Shown here one piece after another: positions 45,834 to 53,078 of a stretch of DNA of 64,000 nt. The first letter of the stretch is position 1, and each line of letters begins with the position of its first letter. The translations under genes and the position numbers were made by a program. The notes below the pieces were generated by a model. The model saw only the letters and a list, made by a program, of their open reading frames with translations. It ran no database searches and was not told the DNA's origin. The DNA lies in NCBI GenBank assembly GCA_045593555.1, contig JAZNWU010000037.1, positions 62,001-126,000 of the forward strand, written 5' to 3'. Source of the stretch: Fimenecus sp045593555. Its GTDB lineage: Bacteria; Bacillota; Clostridia; Oscillospirales; Acutalibacteraceae.

Positions 45834-46268
45834 TTATATAACACCTTTTTGTAAAATAAGGTTTGCATAAAGAGCAGATTCACCTGTTGCAATAATAACA
45901 TAACATTTTTTTGCCTGTTCATAGAACTCAAAACGCTCATATTCACCGAAGGCATTTGCACCTCTGTCGTCATGTTTTGCAACAATTTTCTTGTATTCAT
46001 CCCAGATAGGTGTTTCCACATTGTCACCTGCCATAACCTGCATAAGACAAACAGGATTATCAACATAAGTATCGAGAGGGAATACTGTGAGGATAGCATC
46101 AAGAAGGTCAGTTGCACTATGTCCGTCTGCACGGATTACAATTGCATCTTTTCCCATGCTTTCAGCAGGAAAATTAGCGTCAGCGATAACTATTCTGTCA
46201 CTGTGACCCATTTCACAAAGAACTTTAAGTAATTCAGGTGACAAGATTTTTGGTATGTTTTTAAGCAT
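45834..46268 (-). CDS. fucU: L-fucose mutarotase
   Basis: 144 residues of the RbsD/FucU fold. Signature segments: MGHSDRIVIADANFPA (His/Asp near residue 20), RADGHSATDLLDAIL, and the C-terminal FYEQAKKCYVIIATGE. It interconverts alpha- and beta-L-fucose to feed the isomerase. It starts 2 bp after fucA and ends 2 bp before the kinase. Confidence 0.92.
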   Translation of the reverse strand: MLKNIPKILSPELLKVLCEMGHSDRIVIADANFPAESMGKDAIVIRADGHSATDLLDAILTVFPLDTYVDNPVCLMQVMAGDNVETPIWDEYKKIVAKHDDRGANAFGEYERFEFYEQAKKCYVIIATGESALYANLILQKGVI

Positions 46269-46270
46269 TT

Positions 46271-46966
46271 TTAATCTTCCTTATTGTAATGTTTATATCC
46301 GGGATGTTTACCGGTAACACCATAATAATTTTCTCTTAAATATAAAAGTTTGTCGATGTTCGGTTTTGAAATCTCTTTTGCACCACCTAAAAGATGTGCA
46401 GTCAGAGAAATTTTAGCAAATAATTCAAGTGTTTCCATTCTGTAATATGCGGTAATAAGGTCACAACCAACTGTGAGTGCACCATGGTTTTGTAACAACA
46501 TTACATCATGCTCTTTAAGATATGGTGCAATTGCCTCAGGCACTTCGTTTGTACTTGGTGTACCATAAGGAGTTAATGGAATTGAACCTATTGCAATAAC
46601 TGTTTCAATCATTGAATACTCATCAAGGCTTAAACCTGCAACTGCATATCCTGTTGCTGTTGGTGGATGAGCATGTACAACTGCACCAACATCATCTCTT
46701 TCTTTATAGCAACGGAGATGCATCTTGATTTCACTTGATGGCTTGTATGGTGCACCTTCAAGCACTTCGCCATCAGCATTGATAATAACAAGTTTTTCAG
46801 GAGTGATAAAGCTTTTGCTTATACCTGTTGGTGTAGCTATAAAATTACCGTCAGGCAATTTCACAGAAACATTTCCATCATTTGCAGCAACCCATCCGAG
46901 CTGCCACATTTTATGGCACACATCACAAACCTGTTCACGGATTTCCATATATGATAAATTCGACAT
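46271..46966 (-). CDS. fucA: L-fuculose-phosphate aldolase (class II)
   Basis: 231 residues. Class II aldolase/adducin family with zinc ligands in VVHAHPPTATGYA (HxH) and the later MLLQNHGALTVG His. The catalytic Glu region is SSEIKMHLRCY. It splits L-fuculose-1-P into L-lactaldehyde and DHAP. It lies between fucI and fucU in a tight minus-strand operon. Confidence 0.9.
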   Translation of the reverse strand: MSNLSYMEIREQVCDVCHKMWQLGWVAANDGNVSVKLPDGNFIATPTGISKSFITPEKLVIINADGEVLEGAPYKPSSEIKMHLRCYKERDDVGAVVHAHPPTATGYAVAGLSLDEYSMIETVIAIGSIPLTPYGTPSTNEVPEAIAPYLKEHDVMLLQNHGALTVGCDLITAYYRMETLELFAKISLTAHLLGGAKEISKPNIDKLLYLRENYYGVTGKHPGYKHYNKED

Positions 46967-46978
46967 TTTAACTACCTC

Positions 46979-48775
46979 TTATTTTTTGAAAAGTGGACCA
47001 AAGTTCTGACAAGCTCTGTAGTCAGCACCTTCTTTATCCATGCCAAATGCATTCCATGCAGCAGGACGGAAGATTTTTTCTTCAGGAACATTGTGCATAC
47101 AAACAGGAATACGAAGCATTGAACAAAGAGTGATAAGGTCAGCACCGATATGACCATATGAGATAGCACCGTGGTTAGCACCCCAGTTGTTCATAACTTC
47201 ATAAGCAGTTTTGAATGCACCTTCACCGGTTGTTCTTGGAGCAAACCAAGTGCAAGGCCATGTGTAGTCGGTTCTCTTCCAGAGTGTGTCAGAAACATCT
47301 TCTGGGAGTTCAACTGTCCAACCTTCAGCAATCTGAAGAACAGGGCCAAGACCTTTAACAAGGTTAAGTCTAATCATAGTTGCAGGCATTTCTGCACGGG
47401 TTTCAAATCTTGAAGAGTATCCACCACCACGGAAATATCCAAGGTCAGCATAGTTCCAAGTAGCATTTTCCATAATTGCTTTCTGGTCAGCTTCAGTAAC
47501 TTCATACCAAGGTTTGATAACTGCATTACCATTTTCGTCTTTTGCAGCACCGTTAGCATCAAGACAACAAGCGCCAGAATTTATAAGGTGAATAACACCG
47601 TCGCTGTCTTTTGCTTTACCATCAATGTCATAGCCTGTAACTCTCTTGATTGAGTCGCCACTCCAGTATGTACGGACATCAGCAAACATCTGTGCACGGT
47701 TTGTAAGGAGTTTCATAAAGAGCATACCAAGACCGTTGAGAACATCGTTTTCAGTAGCAAGAATATATGGTTCTCTTGCACCGTTCCAGTCGAATGATGT
47801 GTTGAGCATTGATTCAGGAAAGTCGCAGTTAGGGTAGAAGTCTGTCCATTGACGCTGTCCCTGGAAACCTGCAGCAATAGCATTGTGACCAACCATTTCT
47901 TCTTCGCAACCTTCAGGAAGCTTGTCGTTACCGTTCATAAGGTCTTTTATAATAACCATCATTTTAACAACAAATTCCCAGTCTGCATCTTTTTCTTCTC
48001 TTGTTTTCTGAAGATTTTCAGGATTTTTGTCAAATCCTTCAATGCAGTTTTCTTTTGCCCACTTAAGAGCCTTTTCATATTCATCCTTGTCATAGATGCC
48101 TTCTGTCATTCGACGAATAATTTCAACTTCGTCAACTGACTCAACACGCATACCAAGGTAATCTTCAATAAAGTTTGTGTCAATGATTGAGCCACCGATA
48201 CCCATACAGATTGAACCAATCTGAAGATATGACTTGCCACGCATTGTAGCAGCAGCCACAGCAGCACGACCAAAACGAAGAAGCTTTTCTTTGACATCAT
48301 CAGGAATATCTGTATCATTACAGTCTTTTACGTCGTGACCGTAAATGCCGAATGCAGGAAGTCCTTTCTGTGCATGAGTAGCAAGAACAGATGCAAGATA
48401 AACAGCACCTGGACGCTCTGTACCGTTAAATCCCCAGACAGCCTTGATTGTGTGAGGGTCCATATCCATAGTTTCTGCACCATAGCACCAGCAAGGTGTA
48501 ACAGTAACTGTAATGTCAACGCCTTCTTTACGAAATTTGTCAGCACATGCAGCAGCTTCTGCAACTCTACCAATAGTAGTATCAGCAATAACAACCTTTA
48601 CAGGTTCGCCATTTGAATATTTAAGGTTATCAGTAAAAAGTTTTGCAGCACTTTTTGCCATGTTCATTGTCTGTTCTTCAAGTGATTCACGAACACCGAG
48701 AACACCACGACGACCGTCAATAGTAGGACGGATACCGATAACAGGATAATCGCCAATAAGTCTGTTTTTAGCCAT
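46979..48775 (-). CDS. fucI: L-fucose isomerase
   Basis: 598 residues, the usual FucI length. N-terminal GIRPTIDGRRGVLGVRESLE, VTVTPCWCYGAETMDM, KAVWGFNGTERPGAVYLASV, SYLQIGSICMGIGGSI and C-terminal GAISYGHIGADLITLC are hallmark FucI segments. It is a Mn-dependent aldose-ketose isomerase making L-fuculose. First gene of the fuc operon, with a promoter at 48863-48891 and AAGGAGAAATT before the ATG. No regulator gene is adjacent. Confidence 0.95.
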   Translation of the reverse strand: MAKNRLIGDYPVIGIRPTIDGRRGVLGVRESLEEQTMNMAKSAAKLFTDNLKYSNGEPVKVVIADTTIGRVAEAAACADKFRKEGVDITVTVTPCWCYGAETMDMDPHTIKAVWGFNGTERPGAVYLASVLATHAQKGLPAFGIYGHDVKDCNDTDIPDDVKEKLLRFGRAAVAAATMRGKSYLQIGSICMGIGGSIIDTNFIEDYLGMRVESVDEVEIIRRMTEGIYDKDEYEKALKWAKENCIEGFDKNPENLQKTREEKDADWEFVVKMMVIIKDLMNGNDKLPEGCEEEMVGHNAIAAGFQGQRQWTDFYPNCDFPESMLNTSFDWNGAREPYILATENDVLNGLGMLFMKLLTNRAQMFADVRTYWSGDSIKRVTGYDIDGKAKDSDGVIHLINSGACCLDANGAAKDENGNAVIKPWYEVTEADQKAIMENATWNYADLGYFRGGGYSSRFETRAEMPATMIRLNLVKGLGPVLQIAEGWTVELPEDVSDTLWKRTDYTWPCTWFAPRTTGEGAFKTAYEVMNNWGANHGAISYGHIGADLITLCSMLRIPVCMHNVPEEKIFRPAAWNAFGMDKEGADYRACQNFGPLFKK

Positions 48776-48862
48776 AATAATTTCTCCTTAATATTTTCAT
48801 AAATAATTTCTCATTAAAATAGAATAAGGAAATACAAAAATTTTCAATTCTACACATAATAT

Positions 48863-48891
48863 AGTATAGCAAATCAGTATTTTCAAGTCAA
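48863..48891 (-). promoter_or_regulatory. Promoter of the fucose operon
   Basis: Minus strand: TTGACT, 17-bp spacer with extended TGC, TATACT; about 88 bp upstream of the fucI start. Confidence 0.8.
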
Positions 48892-48900
48892 TAAAAAGAA

Positions 48901-48933
48901 AAAACAGAGCACACAAAATGTGTACTCTGTTTT
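48901..48933. terminator. Terminator hairpin next to a tRNA fragment
   Basis: AAAACAGAG / CTCTGTTTT outer stem with inner CACA/TGTG. On the minus strand it follows the tRNA-like piece at 48936, exactly as a second terminator follows the core copy at 49117. It looks like the original terminator of a lost tRNA gene. Confidence 0.7.
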
Positions 48934-48935
48934 CG

Positions 48936-49075
48936 TGGCACGCTGGAAGGGATTCGAATTATAGATTCACAATGCGAATGGGGTATTCGCTTTGTGCTCT
49001 TCGCTAAAACAGTCCACCGGACTGTTTTCTTAACGCTCAGACCCTCACGGGTTCGAATCCATTACTTCTTAAACA
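48936..49075. pseudogene. Decayed tRNA-like fragments with a central hairpin
   Basis: 48936-48958 matches the 3' end of the tRNA-Arg at 58015 with one change (CGCTGG for CGCCGG), on the minus strand, and then breaks off. At 49037-49060 a second T-arm-like piece (CGGGTTCGAATCC) lies in the opposite orientation. Between them is a perfect 10-bp hairpin (49006-49028, AAAACAGTCC / GGACTGTTTT). No full cloverleaf can be built. Probably a scar of an older integration or rearrangement at this locus. Confidence 0.55.
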
Positions 49076-49081
49076 TAAAAT

Positions 49082-49115
49082 AAAAAGAGAGCATACAGAA
49101 GTATACTCTCTTTTT
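49082..49115 (-). terminator. Original terminator of the tRNA-Arg gene, now displaced
   Basis: AAAAAGAGAG / CTCTCTTTTT stem with inner ATAC/GTAT and AGAA loop. On the minus strand it directly follows core copy A, so before the insertions it lay just after tRNA-Arg. It marks the chromosome-side end of the tandem array. Confidence 0.75.
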
Positions 49116-49116
49116 A

Positions 49117-49161
49117 TGGCACGCCGGAAGGGATTCGAACCCCCGACCTTTTGGTTCGTAG
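49117..49161. repeat. att core copy A (45 bp)
   Basis: Starts TGGCACGCCGGAAGGG and ends TTTTGGTTCGTAG; identical to the 3' part of tRNA-Arg(ACG) down to the anticodon loop. The next bases (TTTTGCAAG) differ from copies B and C. It is the distal end of the tandem array. Confidence 0.9.
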
Positions 49162-49303
49162 TTTTGCAAGTATCTTTTTATTATTGATTATTTAACATTA
49201 TTTTAAATTGCTATAAACCCTTATATATCAACGGTTTTCAGCGTTTTTTATTGCAAAATTTCTCAAAACCTATATGTGTCAATAAACATAAAAAAATACA
49301 TAA

Positions 49304-49324
49304 GTGTTAGAAAAGTGTTAGAAA
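49304..49324 (+). repeat. Integrase arm-type repeat pair, left end of element 1
   Basis: GTGTTAGAAAA directly followed by GTGTTAGAAA. The near-identical tandem pair at 52988-53011 sits beside the other end of the element. A further shared motif, TATATATCAA(C)GGTTTT, occurs at about 49222 and 53059. Such paired sites flanking both cores are typical of tyrosine-integrase arm sites. Confidence 0.6.
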
Positions 49325-49401
49325 TTCTACTGTTGCTCAAATAAGTCACACACGCCAAACTTTATGTTGGCGTGTGTAAATTAAGAATAGGAGTAAAAAA
49401 T

Positions 49402-49647
49402 ATGAAAAAAATAAAAAAAATAAGTAATCACAATTTATCAGAGTTTGATATATTAAATTATGATTTCAAAAAAGTGATAGTTATGTATATTCTGCTTTTA
49501 GATAATATTGATAATTCTTTTTATGAAGATTTTCGAGAAGAAATGGCAGGTCTTTTGATTGATATAAAAGATAGACTTTTTGTTTGTTTAAATGACTACA
49601 AAGTTCTTCATAAATGTTTAGAAAACCAGGAAGAATTTAATAATTAA
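49402..49647 (+). CDS. Hypothetical 81-aa protein of element 1
   Basis: The ATG at 49402 follows ATAGGAGTAAAAAAT; an upstream GTG extension has no ribosome site. Predicted mostly helical and amphipathic (VIVMYILLLDNIDNSFYEDF), without membrane segments or Cys pattern. Not recognised. It has its own terminator and lies outside the replication block, so it may be cargo of element 1. Confidence 0.55.
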   Translation: MKKIKKISNHNLSEFDILNYDFKKVIVMYILLLDNIDNSFYEDFREEMAGLLIDIKDRLFVCLNDYKVLHKCLENQEEFNN

Positions 49648-49654
49648 CTTTGTT

Positions 49655-49684
49655 GACCGTTGCTAAATGTGACGGTCTTTTTTA
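49655..49684 (+). terminator. Intrinsic terminator
   Basis: GACCGT / ACGGTC stem with 11-nt loop and T7 run, right after the 81-aa gene. Confidence 0.75.
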
Positions 49685-49719
49685 TTGCGTGTTGCTCGCT
49701 TGGTGGTACAGGGAGCAGG

Positions 49720-49925
49720 GACTAACTGCGTGGCAGACACTAATCCCCTGTATTTAGCAGATAAAATCAAAAGCCCTCGCAAGAGGGCTTTAACCGATTA
49801 TGCCTTGTCGCAGTCACTAACTGTTAGCAGACACCACAAATGCATTATGCCACTAACTGTTAGCAGATACCACACCATTATTAGCAACCGCCTTGTAGCA
49901 GTAACTGACGGCAAGCAGTACGCAG
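49720..49925. repeat. Iteron-like direct repeats of element 1
   Basis: ACTAACTG...GCAGACAC-type repeats at 49721, 49816 and 49852, with weaker versions at 49901 and 49755. The two best copies share CACTAACTGTTAGCAGA and are 36 bp apart. They lie in a 294-bp stretch without a supported gene. They could bind Rep or the repressor, or form part of a lagging-strand origin. Confidence 0.5.
49770..49791 (-). terminator. Terminator of the XRE repressor gene
   Basis: AAAGCCCTC / GAGGGCTTT 9-bp stem with a four-base loop (TTGC on the minus strand). On the minus strand it is followed by TGATTTTATC. Confidence 0.6.
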
Positions 49926-49941
49926 AAATGCGACCACAAAT

Positions 49942-50370
49942 TTATTTGTTAGAATTTTCTCTCAATGCATTTGTAAAATCTTGTATTCCGTCTAATAACT
50001 TTGTAAATACTTCTTGTGCTTTTGGGTCACCTTTTAGTAATTCTTCTCGCAACCCCTGTATTTCTTTATCATATATATCGAGTGTAGTTTGAACTGATTT
50101 CTTTTCTTTTGTTATATTATCTTTTTGAACGAGTATATCGATAGGTGTGTCATATAAAATTGATAATCTAACAAGAATTTCTGCGGGTGTTTCATTTCTT
50201 CCGCTTTCATAGGCGTTGTATGTTTGAGACTTTATCCCAATAAGTTCCGCTACTTCTTTTTGTTGATATCCGTTCACTTTTCTAAATTCAGTTAACATAG
50301 TTGAAATTAACTTTTTTCTTTCTGTAACATCATACAGATTATTATAGTTTTTTAATTCTTCTCTGCCCAT
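49942..50370 (-). CDS. XRE-family (HTH_3) transcriptional repressor of element 1
   Basis: 142 residues. A Cro/C1-type helix-turn-helix covers about 22-78 (LTEFRKVNGYQQKEVAELIG, SQTYNAYESGRNETPAEIL), followed by a short helical tail (about 90-142), likely for dimerisation. AAAAAAGGAG before ATG 50370 and the promoter at 50393 support the start. It is divergent from rep, with an inverted-repeat operator just downstream of the rep -10. The likely role is to keep Rep off in the integrated state. Confidence 0.85.
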   Translation of the reverse strand: MGREELKNYNNLYDVTERKKLISTMLTEFRKVNGYQQKEVAELIGIKSQTYNAYESGRNETPAEILVRLSILYDTPIDILVQKDNITKEKKSVQTTLDIYDKEIQGLREELLKGDPKAQEVFTKLLDGIQDFTNALRENSNK

Positions 50371-50392
50371 TATTACACACTCCTTTTTTGAT

Positions 50393-50421
50393 ATTATAAT
50401 ACATCTTTTTCAAAAAAGCAA
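50393..50421 (-). promoter_or_regulatory. Promoter of the XRE repressor
   Basis: Minus strand: TTGCTT, 17-bp spacer, TATAAT, 22 bp upstream of the ATG. Confidence 0.7.
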
Positions 50422-50457
50422 TACAAAAAATTATTTAAATTATTTTTTGTAATCTTA

Positions 50458-50486
50458 TTGACAAATTATAATTTATGTGATAATAT
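50458..50486 (+). promoter_or_regulatory. Promoter of rep
   Basis: TTGACA, 17-bp spacer, TAATAT. The transcript would include the operator, the TAATATTAC hairpin and rep. Confidence 0.8.
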
Positions 50487-50488
50487 AC

Positions 50489-50512
50489 AAATTGTAATTT
50501 AGATTACAATTT
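50489..50512. promoter_or_regulatory. Probable operator for the XRE repressor
   Basis: Inverted repeat AAATTGTAAT-TTAG-ATTACAATTT with 10-bp perfect arms, placed immediately after the rep -10 box. A related half site (ACAAATTATAATTT, 50461) overlaps the -35 region. Confidence 0.7.
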
Positions 50513-50529
50513 AACATTTTGCAAAGCGA

Positions 50530-50559
50530 ATGCAAAGGGTTAATATTACCCCTTTGCAT
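50530..50559 (+). other. Rolling-circle origin stem-loop with the CRESS/geminivirus nonanucleotide TAATATTAC
   Basis: A perfect 10-bp stem ATGCAAAGGG (50530-50539) / CCCTTTGCAT (50550-50559) encloses the loop T-TAATATTAC (50540-50549). In geminiviruses and many CRESS-DNA replicons Rep cuts this nonanucleotide as TAATATT/AC, here between 50547 and 50548. GCAAAG occurs twice on the left side (50521, 50532), once within the stem, and could be a Rep-binding iteron. The origin lies 61 bp upstream of the rep frame. Confidence 0.88.
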
Positions 50560-50619
50560 AACCTGTGTAATTTGTGTAAAGAAAGGGTGTTAGAATTTTA
50601 TTAGAAAGGACTGATTATT

Positions 50620-51606
50620 ATCAGTAATTACAAGAACGATACTCGTTCAAGAGGTTGGTTTTTAACCATTAACAACGCCGTTGAACACGGTTATACGCAC
50701 GAACACATTAACGATATTATGAAAAGTATTAAATATCTTTATTATTGTTTATGTGACGAAATCGCAACAACTCAAACTCCACATACGCATTTGTATTTTA
50801 AGTGTGAACACGCTATGTTTTTTAGTAGAGTTAAAAAGTTGTTTCCTACTGCCGATATTGAAGAAGCAAAAGGTTCTTCACAAGATTGTCGAGATTATAT
50901 TCGCAAAGAGGGTAGATATATAGATAGTGAAAAGAAAGAAACTAATCTTATTGAAACCTTTGAAGAATATGGCAATATTCCGCTTGACAAGTCAACAAAA
51001 AATACAACTGTTTCCGAACAAGTGTTACGAATGATTGAGGACGGTTGTAGTGATTATGAGATTATCAATAGTTATCCAAGTTGGTGTAATAAAACAAGTC
51101 AGTTGATTAGTTTACGGCAAGTTGTTTTAAGTGAAAAATATAGTAATGTTGAGCGTGACATTGAGGTTACATATATGTACGGTTTAACAGGTACAGGCAA
51201 AAGTACTTATGTTCACGAAAAATACGGTTATAAAGATGTTTTCACGGTGTCAAACTATGACCACCCTTTTGATAACTACAAAGGACAACCGATTATTTTC
51301 TTTGACGAGTTTGGAAGTCAATTACGAATTCGTGATGTTTTGAATTATCTTCATAAATTCCCTTGTAGATTGCCTGCAAGATATGCAGATTTATGGGCTT
51401 GTTATACAAAAGTTTTTATAGCAAGTAACTTACCACTTGAAAGGCAATATGTAAATATACAAGCGGAAGACCCAAACACTTGGAACGCGTTTGTTAGACG
51501 AATTCATAATGTTTGGGAATTTGTTAAAAATGAAGACTTGCCATTTGAAACAAGTGGGTTTAACTCCATAATAACTCACAATATAAACGATTATTATAGG
51601 GGTTAA
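50620..51606 (+). CDS. rep: CRESS-type replication initiator: HUH endonuclease plus superfamily 3 helicase
   Basis: 328 residues if read from 50620. HUH motifs: I, GWFLTINN (12-19); II, H55-T-H57-L-Y-F; III, Y93-I-R-K96. SF3 helicase motifs: Walker A GLTGTGKS (188-195), Walker B IIFFDE (225-230) and motif C with N270 (VFIASN). This domain order and the TAATATTAC origin upstream identify a CRESS Rep, as in circoviruses, geminiviruses and bacterial pCRESS plasmids. The first ATG (50719) would drop motif I. The frame is open from 50605 and has no ATG, GTG or TTG before it. AAAGGA at 50605-50610 is well placed for ATT 50617 or ATC 50620, and ATC-AGT-AAT-TAC looks like a mutated or non-standard M-S-N-Y start. 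Coordinates use ATC 50620. Confidence 0.85.
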   Translation: MSNYKNDTRSRGWFLTINNAVEHGYTHEHINDIMKSIKYLYYCLCDEIATTQTPHTHLYFKCEHAMFFSRVKKLFPTADIEEAKGSSQDCRDYIRKEGRYIDSEKKETNLIETFEEYGNIPLDKSTKNTTVSEQVLRMIEDGCSDYEIINSYPSWCNKTSQLISLRQVVLSEKYSNVERDIEVTYMYGLTGTGKSTYVHEKYGYKDVFTVSNYDHPFDNYKGQPIIFFDEFGSQLRIRDVLNYLHKFPCRLPARYADLWACYTKVFIASNLPLERQYVNIQAEDPNTWNAFVRRIHNVWEFVKNEDLPFETSGFNSIITHNINDYYRG

Positions 51607-51610
51607 AAAT

Positions 51611-51787
51611 ATGTTTGAAAATTATAATGATGTTCTTACAGTTAACGAGGTTTGTTCTGCTTTATCAATGGGCAAAAATTGTGTTTATGGACTATTGCAG
51701 AATGGGTCTATAAAATCTATCAAGATAAAAAAGAAATATTATATTCCAAAGGCATTTTTGATAGACTTTATAAATTCATTCAAATGA
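51611..51787 (+). CDS. Excisionase-like small HTH protein (58 aa)
   Basis: ATG 51611 lies 4 bp after the rep stop. The product (starting MFENYNDVLTVNEVC, with SMGKNCVYGLLQNGSIKSIK) has the winged-HTH pattern of 'helix-turn-helix domain, excisionase family' proteins: T-V-x-E-V-x-x-x-L, a turn, then a basic wing (KIKKKYYIPKAFL). Its position directly before the integrase supports a recombination-directionality role. Confidence 0.75.
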   Translation: MFENYNDVLTVNEVCSALSMGKNCVYGLLQNGSIKSIKIKKKYYIPKAFLIDFINSFK

Positions 51788-51833
51788 GTTTATTTCATTA
51801 GCAATAGTAGTCTTTCTAAAGAAAGGAGTTAAA

Positions 51834-52985
51834 ATGATTACAGGAAGCCTACAAATAAAAAACGGCAAATATTATGCCGTCATAAATTTAAAAGATGTCA
51901 ACGGAAAGCGTAAACCAAAATGGATAGCAACGGGCTTGGATATTAAAGGTAACAAGCGTAATGCTGAACAGATATTGCGAGATAAAATTCAAGAGTATGA
52001 GTTAAATGAGAACATCATACCCACAGATATTTTATTTAGTGATTATGTTGTTTATTGGCTTAATTTAATTGAAAAGAAAGTTGATACAATTACCCATCAA
52101 GGTTATAAAAGTGTTGCAGAGGCTCATATTATTCCGTATTTTAAGGAAAAGGGTGTTAAACTCTCAAATATCAAACGAAACGATATACAAGAGTATATTG
52201 ACATTAAAAGCACCTGTGGGCGTTTAGACGGCAAGGGTGGTTTATCACCTAAAACAATGAAAACTCATAAATTGATTATTCAACTTGTTTGTAAAGAAGC
52301 CGTGAAAAATGACTTGATATTAAAAAATCCTTGTGAATTTGTTGTATTGCCTAAACAACAAAGGCGTGAAGCAGATTTTTATAGTATTGACGAGTTGCAA
52401 AAAATGTTTAGTGAGTTGAAAAACGAGCAGTTATACCCATTGTTGTATTTTACAGTTATGTACGGTTTACGGCGTAGCGAGGTTTTAGGTCTTAAATGGG
52501 ATAGCATAAACCTTGTCAACAACATCATTACTATAAAACATACTGTTGTTAGATTTACGAGCGTTGTTGAAAAGGATAGCACTAAAAATGCTTCGAGTTA
52601 TCGTTCTTATCCCATAACGCAAGAGGTCAAAAATATTCTTTTAATGCTCAAAGAACAGGAAAAAGAAAATCGCCGTTTGTTCGGTGGTGAGTATGTTGAA
52701 AATGATTATATATTCAAGTGGCAAGACGGCAAACCGTTTGCACCTGACTATGTAACTATGAAATTTAGCAAGTTATTAAAACAACATAATTTGCGACATA
52801 TTCGTTTTCACGATTTGCGACACAGTTGTGCGAGTTTGTTAGTTGCTAACGGTTTTATGCTTAAAGATATTCAAGAGTGGCTTGGTCATTCTGACATTCA
52901 AATAACCGCAAATATTTATGCACATCTTGATGTTAAAAGAAAAAGCAGTATTGCAAATTCAATGTCAAAATCGTTCAGTTTCTAA
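51834..52985 (+). CDS. Tyrosine recombinase (integrase) of element 1
   Basis: 383 residues: N-terminal arm-binding domain (about 1-60), SAM-like core-binding domain (about 63-165) and catalytic domain. Catalytic residues: R213 (YGLRRSEVLGLKW), H326 and R329 (HDLRHSC), H352 (GHSDI) and nucleophile Y362 (ANIYAH). GAAAGGAGTTAAA precedes the ATG. It ends 94 bp before core copy B, with arm-type repeats between. It catalyses integration and excision at the tRNA-Arg anticodon-loop region. Confidence 0.93.
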   Translation: MITGSLQIKNGKYYAVINLKDVNGKRKPKWIATGLDIKGNKRNAEQILRDKIQEYELNENIIPTDILFSDYVVYWLNLIEKKVDTITHQGYKSVAEAHIIPYFKEKGVKLSNIKRNDIQEYIDIKSTCGRLDGKGGLSPKTMKTHKLIIQLVCKEAVKNDLILKNPCEFVVLPKQQRREADFYSIDELQKMFSELKNEQLYPLLYFTVMYGLRRSEVLGLKWDSINLVNNIITIKHTVVRFTSVVEKDSTKNASSYRSYPITQEVKNILLMLKEQEKENRRLFGGEYVENDYIFKWQDGKPFAPDYVTMKFSKLLKQHNLRHIRFHDLRHSCASLLVANGFMLKDIQEWLGHSDIQITANIYAHLDVKRKSSIANSMSKSFSF

Positions 52986-52987
52986 CG

Positions 52988-53011
52988 GCGTTAGAAAAAG
53001 CGTTAGAAAAA
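52988..53011 (+). repeat. Integrase arm-type repeat pair, right end of element 1
   Basis: GCGTTAGAAAAA twice in tandem, just after the integrase stop; counterpart of 49304-49324. Confidence 0.6.
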
Positions 53012-53078
53012 TGCGAAAATGGGCAAAAGAAAAAACCTCAATACATAACGAAAACCGCTATATATCAAGGTTTTAACT

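Noticed and set aside
48936..49065. Possible complete or suppressor tRNA
   Set aside because: Only T-arm and acceptor-like pieces in opposite orientations are present; no D-arm or anticodon arm can be folded, so it cannot supply an amber suppressor.
49770..49791. Alternative rolling-circle origin hairpin
   Set aside because: The loop is a plain four-base loop without a nonanucleotide, and the stem is followed by a U-rich tract on the minus strand, so a terminator is the simpler reading.
49685..50092. Open frame of 135 codons on the plus strand
   Set aside because: It runs over the iteron-like repeats and antisense to the XRE repressor, has no ribosome site, and has no protein-like pattern.
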